A program made the translations under genes and the position numbers. Positions 21,060-31,576 of a stretch of 64,000 nt of DNA are shown piece after piece (the first letter of the stretch is position 1; each line of letters begins with the position of its first letter). The notes beneath the pieces are model-generated. The model had not been told where the DNA came from and ran no database searches. It saw only the letters and a list, made by a program, of their open reading frames with translations. The stretch spans positions 1,120,714,907 through 1,120,778,906 of the forward strand of contig NC_056733.1 of assembly GCF_019279795.1 (NCBI RefSeq), given 5' to 3'. The DNA comes from Protopterus annectens. Lineage: Eukaryota; Chordata; Ceratodontiformes; Protopteridae.

Positions 21060-21350
21060 ACTTCACTTCCTTTCAATCAAATACTTATTCAATTACACAA
21101 TAAATTAAATAGTAAATTCTTAAAAAACACTCTCATAGTAATAAATTAATCAAACTTACTTATTAAAAACCATCTAAAACATCACAGGTAATCAAATAGA
21201 TGTATTGCACTAACCAATGTTTGATTAAAAAAAAAATTATATATATATATATATATGTATGGTGTATATGAAATTGATAATATAAATACCATTGGTGATA
21301 AATAATCATATTATTGATCATATTATTGCAATCATGGGAACACACCTCAC
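20880..21350 (-). repeat. PLE-2 terminal repeat at its 3' end
   Basis: It is nearly identical to 25415-25800 in the same orientation: GGAATGTCCGACCGCTTTTGAA, GCCTCCAGAAACTAAGCGC, CTTCACTTCCTTTCAATC. It contains (AT)n at 21001-21058 and 21237-21256. On the minus strand, 20951-20980 shows a hammerhead-like core: CTGAGGA, a stem-forming stretch, then GAAAGCGC. Confidence 0.8.
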
Positions 21351-21548
21351 TTTAAAACAATGCAATAGTGCACTGAGTAAATGTATATATAGAAAATAAA
21401 AAATATGTATTTCAACACACAATCATGTTGGTAAACTATTGTAATATTAATAATGGTAAAAAATATAATATATGTAATGAATACTATACACAATTCAATC
21501 CTGCTAACACATGAAACATCCTAACCCCATTTGATTTTTGTAAATTTA

Positions 21549-24500
21549 TTAAATTAAATAACTTTTTTGTTTCAGGAAGGGGTGCATAGATATACTGTCA
21601 TTAAGGTCTGGAATGTTAGTAGCATTAAGCCTAATCTGCCACATAGCTTCTAAACACTCTACCCTGAGTTTCATGTCACCCCCTCTCTCACTTAAAATAA
21701 CCCTGTCAATCACAAAAAATGTAAACCTTTTGAAACTAGGACATACTAGGGTGTGTGTATATAAAGCATTTGTTTTTTTCTTTGTTCTTAATAGTTCTAA
21801 TATGTTCAGCAATTCTCTTCTTAAGTTTCCTCGTGGTCTTTCCTATATAGAAACCTGGGCAGGTGCTGCAAGTGGCCACATACACCACCATACTAGTGTT
21901 ACAACAACACCTGCCCGGACATGGAATTGATTTATTAAAGCCACTAACCACCACATATGGCCCTTCATTAATGTACCTACAAAATCTACATGATCCACAT
22001 GTGTACATTCTAGAATGGGTATATTTCAAAGGTGGTGGTTCAAGAATATTTTACCCCTGCTAAACACAATTTTTGGAGATACACCTAGTTTTGCTTTAAT
22101 ATTATTACCAAACCTAAAGTCCCAAATTCTTTTAACAGTCTCCACTATATATGGTGTTTGATAATTAAACTTTAAAATCATTGAGTCACCTTTGAATATA
22201 TTTGTACTATCCTTACTTTTAAATAAATTTGCCCATAAAATTGGAGGAAACTGCGTATTTCTTTTCAAAAATATTTCTTTCCGTACTTTCAACAATAACT
22301 TTAAGGGGGTAACCTCTAACTAAAAACATTCCTATCAAAGTGTATATTTCTTTCTCAAAAGTATTGTGGTCACTAAATAGACAAGATAATCTAACCATCT
22401 GTCCTTTAACTAAACTTTTGTGCTGCGAAAAAGGATGACCACTCTGAAAATGCAACAATGAATTGCTGTAAGTTTTCTTTCTAAAAATGTTGCTTTGCAA
22501 CCCTTCTTGTGTTTTGATCAGGTGTATATCTAAAAAAGTCAATTTCATCAACATTCCATATACTAGTGAATTTAAAAAAAAAATGTAGTAGAATTCAAAT
22601 AGGTAAAATCTGAAACTTCACTTTCACTACCATTCCATAACACTAATATATCGTCCAAGAACCGACTATAACAAAGAATCTTGTCCTTGAACTTTGAATT
22701 AAATATGAAAGAATCTTCCCAATGTAACAGAACAAGGTTTGCAAGCCCCGGGGCACATTTTGCCCCCATAGCCACCCCTGATACTTGGTGGAAAATTTCC
22801 CCCTCAAAACTCAAATAGTTGTTTAAAATCAATTCCATGAATGTGGCCAGAAGGTTAATCTTTTCTCCATCAAGTTTTTTACTTTTAAGTAGACTTTCAT
22901 GAAAATAGTCTATCCCATCTACATGTGGGATCACTGAAAATAGATTTATTACATCAACAGTAAGGAAAGAAACATCACTTTATTCCACTCAACCTGTTTA
23001 AACAATGCCAGGAATCCTTTAATATGTAGTCGACCCCCACCACTACCTGCTGTATACCTCTATTTACAAAAGCCGACAAAGGCTCCATATTCGAGCCCCT
23101 AGCAGCCACATTGGGACTAAAAGGTGGATCCCACACATTCTTGTGGATCTTAGGTATCCCAAACAAAACAGGTGTGACAGGGTACTCGACTCTAAGATAG
23201 TCAAACTCATCCTCATTAATGGCCCCTTGAAACAGTGCATCAAGTAAAAATAGATCTATTGTGTGATAGGCTATATGCATTTCATTGACTGAAGCTCTCT
23301 GATATGTCAGAATTTCATGCATCTTGCCCATGTAGTCGAAGTGAGATATAATGACAACCCTCCCTTGTCAGGTTTCATTATTCTCACCTCTTTGTTTTTA
23401 GCTAGTTCATATAATAGTTTTCTCTCCTTTTCACTCAAATTATCATGCACATAGAGTCTACCAACTTTATGTAAACCTTTTCTAATTTCATTGATGCACA
23501 AAGTTTCAAAAATCATAACTTCTTTGTGGGTGAGCGGTATAAAGGTACATTTCCTTTTCAATGCATGTAAATCTTTGTTCACATTGTTATTATTACTTCC
23601 ACCTCATTCATCAAAAAACAAATGCATTGTCTAGTAAACATTTTCAGACTTATAAAAAAAAAATCAATCAAATCCAAATAAAATGCAGGAACAAACGTAA
23701 AACCTTTACAAAGTAAATCGTGATGTACTTCATTTATTACCAGTGCATTATAATTGTATATTGAAAAACCTTCTTTCTGATATACAGTGCAAGTTTCAGA
23801 AGCATTTATATTAGCAGCAATACAAGTTCCAAAGTCACCCATATTAACTTCACTTAATGGGTACCAGTTATTATCATATTGAACAATATCTAACTTATTG
23901 GAATTTTCAGCACAATCTAAATTAAAAGTCACTTTTTGTTTATCCAAGTTTTTTCCTTTTGTTAATAATTGTATGACACCACCCACTTTAACTTCGCTTA
24001 GTGGGTACAATGTATTGGTGTTGCATTGACCCATGTCTAAAACATTTGAGCATTCAGCCAATTCTATGCTCAGTGTCAGTTTTTGTTGTTCGTCCATGTT
24101 TTTTTCTTTTGTTGGTAGTTCCATTGGAGTTGATATTGTCCCACATATGGTTGGTGCTGTTCGCCCCTTCTTTTGTTTAAAAGCTGTTGCAATCACTTCA
24201 CCTGAGGATTTTCCGGTAAAAAAACCCAATTGTCATAATGATCGATAGAAGTCACTCTTCCATCATTATTAACAACACCATAATTTTCAAACAATTCCCC
24301 CCCAACTTGCATTCGGCCCCTTTTATTATTATTGGCAAAATTTGTGGGCTGTGGGTATGCACTATTGTTTTTATAATCATCAGCATCTCTCTGTAACTTT
24401 TTACTCTTGGTTTTAACATTTTTATCAATAAAACTTTTAACATTTTGCAATACTGAATGATACTTTTTCACCTGCTGAAAAAACAGTAAATCTTTTACTA

Positions 24501-24690
24501 TGTTTTCATTCGCTGACAAAATCTCTTTTTCTAAACTAGCTAACTTGTTTTGATTATTTTTAATAATAATGTTACACATTTCCAAACCTGTTTTGTTAAA
24601 CAAGTCAACAAGTTCCTTGTATGCCAATGATCCTCCTTCTATGCCCATGGGTAGCTTCCACAACCTTAGGCCCTTAGGTACTTGCTTCAT
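21549..24690 (-). pseudogene. PLE-2 reverse transcriptase and GIY-YIG endonuclease
   Basis: Reading the minus strand, 24690-23579 holds the N-terminal domain, including a Lys/Asn-rich possible coiled coil and the GFSIYNYNALVINEVHHDLL block also seen in PLE-4. Positions 23582-22975 hold MKPDKGG and FGIPKIHKN. Positions 22934-22572 hold the core with VSGVAMGAKCAPGLANLVL and RFLDDILVLWNG. Positions 22554-22030 hold FLDIHLIKTQEG, then SNIFRKKTYSNSLLHFQSGHP. The GIY-YIG endonuclease at 22029-21736 has CSTCPGFYIGKTTRKLKKRIAEH preceded by Cys pairs. A few frameshifts and stops separate these blocks, but the motifs are all intact. Confidence 0.85.
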
Positions 24691-24766
24691 GGTTAACAGC
24701 TTGGTAAGAAATGCGTTATCAATCTGAAGTCCACGATATTTCCGGCAAAGGTCACCAAAATGAAAA

Positions 24767-25306
24767 TCAGCAATGCCAAGCTGCTAAAGGTGCTGAATAA
24801 AACAATGCAAATACTAAAAAGAAGATAAGATCTGAAGAAGGCGTTAATTGCCGAAAGCGCTTATTGGAATTCATTTTATTTGTATTTTTATTGGAGTTTA
24901 TTAAAGAGAAGATTTTAGCAGTTACAATTCCGTGGTGGTGACCGAAGTTCTTCTTTTCAAGGTGACCAAAATGGTCAATTTGTCTAGTTAAAGTTGGCTT
25001 TTCTCTTCCCCCATTGTTCCTCTCCTCATTCGAGTCTGAGAAATCAAATTGTGGAAGTTGTAGCCACTCATTGATGTTGCCTCGTTCAACTGGTAATGTA
25101 CTTGCTTCTGAATCTGCTCCATTAAAATCTGGTACTGCGTGAAGCGTGAAAAGCTCCACTTGCGAATCCGTCAAAGTGTTACCCTGTGATGTAGTTTCGT
25201 GGTTGGCTAAAAGTGCTGTCAGTCTTTGCACAGAAGAGGTGAGCTCACTGATAATCACCTCCATGTCCCTTGAAAACACGTAATGTACGTTGAAATTTAA
25301 AAACAA
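24767..25306 (-). pseudogene. PLE-2 upstream open frame
   Basis: This frame on the minus strand starts MFLNFNVHYVFSRDMEVIISEL and has an acidic, Ser-rich middle. I recognise no domain. It lies 5' of the reverse transcriptase region in PLE-2 and may be an N-terminal part of its protein or leader sequence. Its downstream end reads through a different PLE tail at about 24790-24960 on the opposite strand. Confidence 0.4.
24785..24960 (+). repeat. Short PLE terminal fragment with hammerhead-like core
   Basis: CTGAAGA at 24832-24838, then GGCGTTAATTGCC (three-base-pair stem), then GAAA at 24853 and GCGCTTA, followed by AT-rich sequence with TTTATTAAAGAG. This order matches the hammerhead core CUGANGA - stem II - GAAA - palindromic stem III - UH known from Penelope terminal repeats. 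It is on the strand opposite to the PLE-2 coding region. Confidence 0.5.
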
Positions 25307-25414
25307 AATAAAGTTGTAAAGCGGTAGTACACTCCGTTGTTGGAAGAATAAACAAAATAAAAAAAATCAACAAATCCCAAAGGGATAAAAACTGAGAACA
25401 AAAAAAAAAACGAA

Positions 25415-25536
25415 AAAAAGGAATGTCCGACCACTTTTGAATACTTTATTACTCACAATAACAGCAATGCCTCCAGAAACTAAGCACTTTCACCATACAA
25501 TGGCTTCCTCAGAGTTAATGAAGGACTACAAAATAA

Positions 25537-25582
<46 letters not shown>

Positions 25583-25961
25583 CACTTCCTTTCAATCAAA
25601 TACTTATTCAATTACACAAATTAAATAGTAAATTGTTCTTAAAAAACACTCTCATGATTGCAATGATATGATCAATAATATGATTTATCACCAATGGTAT
25701 CATTTATATGATCAATTTCATATACAGTACATATATATATTTTTTTATCAAATATTGGTTAGTGCAATACATCTGTTTATTTATTTGTTACCTGTGATGT
25801 TTGTTTAGATGAAGTTTTTTAATAAGTAAGTTTTATTAATTTATTATTTTTTTAAGAACAATTTACTATTTAATTTATTCTGTAATTGAATAAATATTTG
25901 ATTGAAAGGAAGTGAAGTCGGTATATATGTATATATATATAGATATATATATATATATATA

Positions 25962-26006
<45 letters not shown>

Positions 26007-26160
26007 TTATTTTGTAGTCCTTCATTAACTCTGAGGAAACAATTGTATGGTGAAAGCGCTTAGTTTCTGGAGGCATTGCTGTTATTGTGAGTAATAGTGT
26101 CCAAAAGCGGTTGGACATTCCTTTTTTTTGTTTTTTTTTGTTCTCAGTTTTTATCCCTTT
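25415..26160. repeat. PLE-2 inverted terminal-repeat pair
   Basis: The left arm (about 25415-25790) and right arm (about 25800-26145) are inverted copies: 'GGAATGTCCGACC' at 25421 and 'GGTTGGACATTCC' at 26111, and 'CACTTCCTTTCAATCAAATA' against 'TATTTGATTGAAAGGAAGTG'. Each arm has an (AT)n tract (25539-25580, 25921-26005). Hammerhead-like cores lie at 25483-25512 (minus) and 26031-26060 (plus, CTGAGGA...TGGTGAAAGCGCTTA). Confidence 0.85.
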
Positions 26161-26194
26161 GGGATTCATTGATTTTTTTATATTACATAAATTA

Positions 26195-27725
26195 CCCTGC
26201 TAAGACTACCTCTCTCAGGAGGGACCCCCTCCTCTGCTAGGCATAAAAAAAGGAGCCAGACCAGCCACCTTTCAACCTCAGAGACAATCTTTTCATGACA
26301 GAAATGGCTCCAACAATGCGCGACTGGCTTGCCCACCTTCCCTTGTCAGCCCACCTCTCCCACTGCCTTCCCCTTTGGAAAACCATCACCACAGACTGCT
26401 GAGTGCTGGCAGTAGCATAAGAGGAATATTTCCTACTTGGAAAGAAAATCCCCTTCCATTACCCCCAATAAAACTACACCTTATCCCTCAGATCCTACAG
26501 GAACTTCTGAACCATAAAACTATAGAAACTATCCCTCCAGGACAAGAAGGAAATGGCTTTTACTCAAGATTATTTCTTGTCCCCATACAAGACAGGCCTT
26601 AGGGGCCAATTCTGGATCTGTCCTTTCTAAACCTCTTCCTAAAAGTTCCATCATTCAGAATGTTATCCCTATAAACCCTTCTCCCACTATTACCAGCCCA
26701 AGCCTTTGTGGCCACACTCTATCTAAAGGAGGCCTACATCCATATGGCTGTAAAAACCCTCCTACAGAAAATACTTGCATTTTACTGGGCCCTGTTCTCG
26801 CTTTCAATTTACAGCCTTGCCCTTTGGCGTATCTACTGTGCACCCCCAGGGTATTCACAAAATGCTTGGCCCCAGCAATAGCCTTTTGCAGAACCAAAGG
26901 TGTTCAAATTTACCCCTACCTAGACGACATCCTTATTCTGGCAGAAAGAGAGGGCACCCTACATATTCACCTGCAGTTAACCATTTTCCTGCTACAAGGT
27001 TTGGAGTTCACCCTCAACATCCCAAAATCATCCCTAACCCTTCAGCAGGACAAAATCTTTCTGGGTTGCGGGATCAGAACAGACCCAATGCAGGCATTCA
27101 TCCCTCAAGACAGAGTTCTCTCCGTGTCTAAACACTTCCAAGACCTGATGCATGTCCAGCAGGTATCAGCAAGACAATTCCTGTGGGTTCTGAGTTTTAT
27201 GGCAGCCACCATCCCTATGCTACCTTTGGCCAGGATGCATATGGGAAAACTGCAGTGGTACTTGAAGAATGTGTGGTCCCAACATGAACACCCTCTAGAC
27301 TTTCAGATTCCACTCTTGCCCTGCCTTAAAGCAAAACTAAGGTGATGGATACAACAAATCCAACTGAACCCAGGCCTTTCCACTTCAACCCCCACCCCAA
27401 CTCAGTACATGCATCAGACCTAGGCTGGTGGGCTACAGTGAAGGGCTTCATGGTACAGGAGACCTGGCGACCTACCCTTCAAAAGAAACACATCAATGTG
27501 AGGGAAATGACAGCATTCCTTTTGGGTCTGAAAGATTTCCTCCCAATCCTGCAACCAGGCCCCCTTCAAATCTTCACAGACAATACCACAGTCATGTAGT
27601 ACCTCAACAAACAAGGAGGGACCAAGTCCTACCTCCTTGGCCAGATGGTAATCTAATTTGGGACCTTGCCTCCCAAAACAAGTTATCCCTGCAAGCAACA
27701 TACATCCCTTCCCAGGACAAACAAC
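26195..27725 (+). pseudogene. DIRS-D pol: reverse transcriptase and RNase H
   Basis: The pol domain is fragmented into three frames. The start of the reverse transcriptase (26375-26700) is degraded (GNGFYSRLFLVP). The palm at 26824-27345 is well kept, with PRVFTKCLAPAIAFCRTKG, IYPYLDDILILAE (YLDD near 26921) and KIFLGCGIRTDPMQAF. RNase H follows (DLGWWATVKGF, KKHINVREMTAFLLGLKD, IFTDNTTVM) with a stop at 27598. It stops at QDKQQVDD where DIRS-F begins; the next piece is at 57129. Confidence 0.85.
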
Positions 27726-28016
27726 AAGTGGATGATGTCTTTCTATTTCCATGTTGCAGTATTCTGCATATGAATTTTCCCTTCAGTGTCACTTATGTAG
27801 GGTCAGTATCCAAAAGCTTTCAGTCTCTCTGTGGTGAGTCAGACTTGGGCAAGATTTCACGGGCCATAAAGCTGACCTCAGCACACACTAGCCCTCAGAA
27901 CTTTTCAGCCACCAGTTGTATGCCAGGTGTTCCTGTTAGCACTGACGTTGTATTTGTTGTTCAGATAAGTACCCCATTGGGGACCTTTTTCAGTCCTAAT
28001 TTCTGATTGCTCGTTA
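27726..28016. repeat. DIRS-F left terminal repeat and leader
   Basis: This is the inverted partner of 57010-57125. The leader contains GATAAGTACCCCATTGGGGA at 27965-27984, the box shared with DIRS-C and DIRS-E, shortly before the gag ATG at 28017. Confidence 0.8.
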
Positions 28017-29705
28017 ATGTCATCCAGAAAGGATAAGTGTTAGTGTGGACACCAGATCCCTCATAAGGACACCCACGACAAGTGCCTTTTCTGTTTGGGA
28101 AAATCTTATGACCATAAGGCCTGCCCTGTTTGCCAGGCCTCATGACCATAAGGCCTGCCCTGTTTGCCAGGCTTTTGTACCGAAAACTTTGCGTAGTCCC
28201 TTGCATGTGTTAAACGTATACCTTGAAAACTAACATCTTAAACTACTTATGCTTAGGATGGAGGGCTCTTCCAATGTCCCCACAGAACCGCCAAAAAAGA
28301 AGCCCAGGACCTTATGGCCTTTGACTACTGCTGAGCCTCTTCCGGCCGACTCCCAACCTGTTGTCGACATAGGCCTGGTTACAGGATCGGGTTTTGGATC
28401 CGCCACTTCGGAGGTTGCAGATACCTCTAAGGATGCCGCACCATCCACAGGTGAGAGAGTATGTCTGTAGAGGCTATTCTGGTGCTGCTAGCCAATGCCA
28501 GGGAGGGGACCAGCATTTCCTTGGGAGTCGTCTGAGCCTTCCGATCCCTTGCAGTTGCCGGTTTACAGACAGACATCCACCGCCCCTCTTAAAAGAAGGG
28601 AAAAGAGAAAACGTATCTCCCCCTCTACAGAAAGCATGCCTGGCAGGCTTTCAGCCAGAGTCTCTTCAGTGCCTTCATGGCACTGAAGGCCTTTACCAGC
28701 TATTACTCCCTCCACCTGTTGTCCTCTCCTGAGCCCTAGGCCTGTGCCTACAGATTTAGCTCCCAGGGAAGAGGAGGTCCTTTCAGATTCCTCTGAGGAA
28801 TCTTTCCTACAACTCCCAACTCTCTTCACCCTTGGGGTATGGATCCCCAGAGGAAGAGTCAGTGGTCCCTGACTCTCCAGTTGAAAATCTGACCTTCAGT
28901 GAGACAGTTAGCAGGAGGAAGGAACACTTCAACTGGGATTCCTCATAAATGTCTGAGATACAAAAGGTACTACGATCTTATTCAAATCGAAACCCCTAGC
29001 CACTGTGCTGTTCCTCCCATTCTGCCTGCCTTTCTTAGGTGCCTTTTCTTCTGCATCCTGACTCTCAGCCTCCTGCTCCACGTAGACCTGACAGGCTTTG
29101 CAAAGTACCTGACACTGCTAAGCATCTGATAGTGCCCACCGGCTGACCCAGCCACTATATCTGTTGCCACTGACAAAGCCACTAAACTCTAGTCTGCTAC
29201 CACCATTCTCCCTGCTGACAAAGACAGCAAGACAGTGGAAAGATTAGGCAAAAAGATTTATACTTCTGGTACATTGGCTTTCAGAGCTACAAACTATCAG
29301 ACCTCATGGCCAAGTGCACCTTGTCTCTCTCACAATCTACCACCAAACACTTGGCAAATATTCCCGACTCCCCTGCCAAAGCATCAATGTCCTCTCTCCT
29401 GGCTCTCATCCCAGGTCACCAGACACTCCAGGTGTAGCTATGATGCTCCTGAATCCTCTGCCAGGACATCAGCATCTGCCTCACACACATACTCTTAGCT
29501 TTGCCTACAACCCCTGCCAGATGACTTCAGGGCAAAGCTCACTGATGCCCCCCTGGACAATGCTGCACTTTTTGGCTCTAAGGTTGCAGACCACTTTAAA
29601 TCTCTGCAACAGAAAGGAAAAGAAATCCAGGACCTTAAACATTTACTGGCCTCACCAGTCCCCAAGTTTCACAGAAACTATCCTTCCAAAACACAGTTTA
29701 TTAGG
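28017..29705 (+). pseudogene. DIRS-F gag
   Basis: Start MSSRKDKC, then the Cys/His segment (DKCLFCLGKSYDHKACPVC), disturbed by a tandem duplication at about 28104-28171. The middle is Pro/Ser-rich. The block with KEHFNWDSS is near 28917, PPAPRRPDRLCKVPDTAKHL near 29070-29125 and DKDSKTVERLGKKIYTSGTL near 29217-29275. LTDAPLDNAALFGSKVADHF and LLASPVPKFHRNYP are at 29540-29690. Stops and frame changes are frequent. Confidence 0.78.
28104..28171 (+). repeat. Tandem duplication in DIRS-F gag
   Basis: A unit of about 34 bases containing ATGACCATAAGGCCTGCCCT and TTGCCAGGC is repeated directly within the Cys-rich segment. It adds a second HDHKACPVC-like copy. Confidence 0.85.
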
Positions 29706-30842
29706 CAGCCCTCCTGATCTACTTCTCCTTCAAGGCCCTGTAAGTCCACCAGAAAACAACCTCCTCCACCAAGAGCAACCCCTGCCTTCAGCCAGAGGAC
29801 TCCCTTTCAAGACAGGGCAGGTAGCATCTGACTACCTGCCAGTCTTGCCTCCCCCTCCTTCTGTACCCCTGTCTGCCTCTCTCATTGTCTCCCTCTTTGA
29901 GCTGTTCTCACCTCAGACAAGTGGGTCCTGTCCATCCTCCAAAATGGCTACTTCATGTCCTGCCTCTCCCTTCCCACATGACGGGGTGTTCCTCAACCTC
30001 CTATGCAGTAGCTGCACCTCTTATAACCAGTATTGCAGACACTGTTAGACCAGGGCACTATAGAGTCAGTCCCCTCCTCTGCAGATGGAAGAAGTTTCTA
30101 TTCAAGGCTCTTCCTGGTCACCAGGAAGGATGGACCATGGAAAACTCATTCTAGACCTCTCCTGCCTCAGTCTCCTCCTAAAAGTACCTACCTTCAAAAT
30201 GCTAACCCTGCCAGCCCTCTTCATTCTGATTATCCCACAGGGATTCCTGGCTACATTAGACATAAAAGATGCTCATCTCCACATTCCAGTCAGGCCCTCC
30301 CACAGGAAATATTTAAGATTTTGGTGGGCTCTTCTCACTTGCAATTCTCTGCCTTGCCCTTTGGAATTTCCACTGCACCCAGAGTCTTTACCAAATGCTT
30401 GGCACCTGTGGTGGCTTACTGCAGGACAAAGGGAATGCAGATATTTCCCTACCTGTATAAGATGCTGATCCAGGCTGCCAGCCAAAAAATACTGCAAGGA
30501 CGCATCCACCTTGTGCTGACCCTTCTACAGTCGCTGGGATTTCAAATAAATCTGCCAAAGTCCCATCTTCAACCAGCACAGGGCATTGCACCTATTCGTT
30601 CAAAGAGAACCAAGGCAAAAACTGCGCCATGGCTTTCTAAAGAGTCTAAACTGAAAATTACCCTTAGAAACAAAGCATGGGCTTTATGGCGTTCTTCTAA
30701 AGACCCTCAAGATCACATTAAATACAGGCAATCCAGGAACGAAACCAAAAAAATAAAATTTACAAGACAAAAAACAATACTACTGTAATATACAGACAGT
30801 AAATCAAATTATACCATGACCCCCCCATTAATATTCCAAAAC

Positions 30843-31416
30843 GTGCACGCTGATTGGCCAGCGTGCACATTGTAAATCGACTTATACTAATGGAAAAAGG
30901 TCCGGTCGCCCGGACTTTTTCCATTAGTATAAGTCTCTTTTAAAACACTGTCTCGCTATGTTAAAAGAGTTTAACATAGCGACACAGGTTTAAAAAAAGC
31001 AACGGAGATGTCCGTTGCTTTTTTAAAAGCTGTCTCGCTATGTTAAACTCCTTTAACATAGCGACACACTGCGTAAAAAGCAACAGAGATCTTGCTTTCT
31101 CCATTGCTTTTTTTTTAAACTTGTCTCGCTATGTTAAATGGGTTTAACATAGCAAGACAGCTTTAAAATAAGCAACAGAGATCTCCGTTGCTTATTTTAA
31201 AGCTGTCTTGCTATGTTAAACCCATTTAACATAGCGAACATAAAAGCAACGGAGATCTTGCTTTCTCCGTTGCTTTTGGCCACAACTCTGATGTACTGCG
31301 TGGCATGCAGTACATCAGAACTGCCGCAGATACCAGACAGCTGCGGAAGGGCAGCAAAGAGGCATTATACAATGCCATTATTTAAGAAAAGTAATTATTT
31401 CTTTTCTTAAATAATG
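30843..31416. repeat. Array of tandem hairpins inside L2-b
   Basis: At least thirteen hairpins follow each other. (i) 30843-30868, arms GTGCACGCTG/CAGCGTGCAC. (ii) 30879-30935, arms about 26 bases. (iii) 30950-31277: eight hairpins alternating between type P (GCTATGTTAAA...TTTAACATAGC) and type Q (AGCAACGGAGA...TCCGTTGCT), about 41 bases apart. (iv) 31288-31318, arms CTGATGTACTGC/GCAGTACATCAG. (v) 31324-31346. (vi) 31361-31376. (vii) 31376-31416, arms of 16. Positions 31124-31238 form one larger palindrome with about 57-base arms centred on a Q hairpin. No open frame explains it. Confidence 0.9.
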
Positions 31417-31427
31417 TCATAGATAAT

Positions 31428-31571
31428 AGCAATAACCACTTCTGGGTGTGGGTAATGCGGGATTTACCCACGGTTGTCTTTGTTTGGTCCCTCGGGCTTC
31501 GCCCTCGGGACCAAACCATGCCAACCATGGGTAAATCCCACATTACCCACACCCAGGCGTGGGTTATTGCT
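31428..31571. mobile_element. Palindromic MITE-like element
   Basis: It is a nearly perfect palindrome: AGCAATAACC...GGTTATTGCT at the ends, GGGTGTGGGTAATGCGGGAT against ATCCCACATTACCCACACCC, and TTTGGTCC...GGACCAAA at the centre. ATAAT flanks both ends (31423-31427, 31572-31576) and may be a target duplication. It resembles a non-autonomous foldback or MITE; I cannot name the family. Confidence 0.65.
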
Positions 31572-31576
31572 ATAAT

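Larger units (their letters stand above)
20865..26179 (-). mobile_element. PLE-2: antisense Penelope-like element in DIRS-D
   Basis: Flanked by a 15-bp target duplication with one mismatch (ATATTACAGAAATTA at 20850-20864, ATATTACATAAATTA at 26180-26194). The coding region runs on the minus strand from about 25306 down to 21549. Terminal repeats with hammerhead-like cores lie at 20880-21350 and 25415-26160, the latter as an inverted pair. It contains long (AT)n tracts. Confidence 0.9.

Noticed and set aside
31422..31576. CRISPR-like or tRNA-like structure in the palindromic block
   Set aside because: No equal-length spacers, no tRNA arm pattern or A/B boxes; the genome is eukaryotic and the structure is an inverted repeat.
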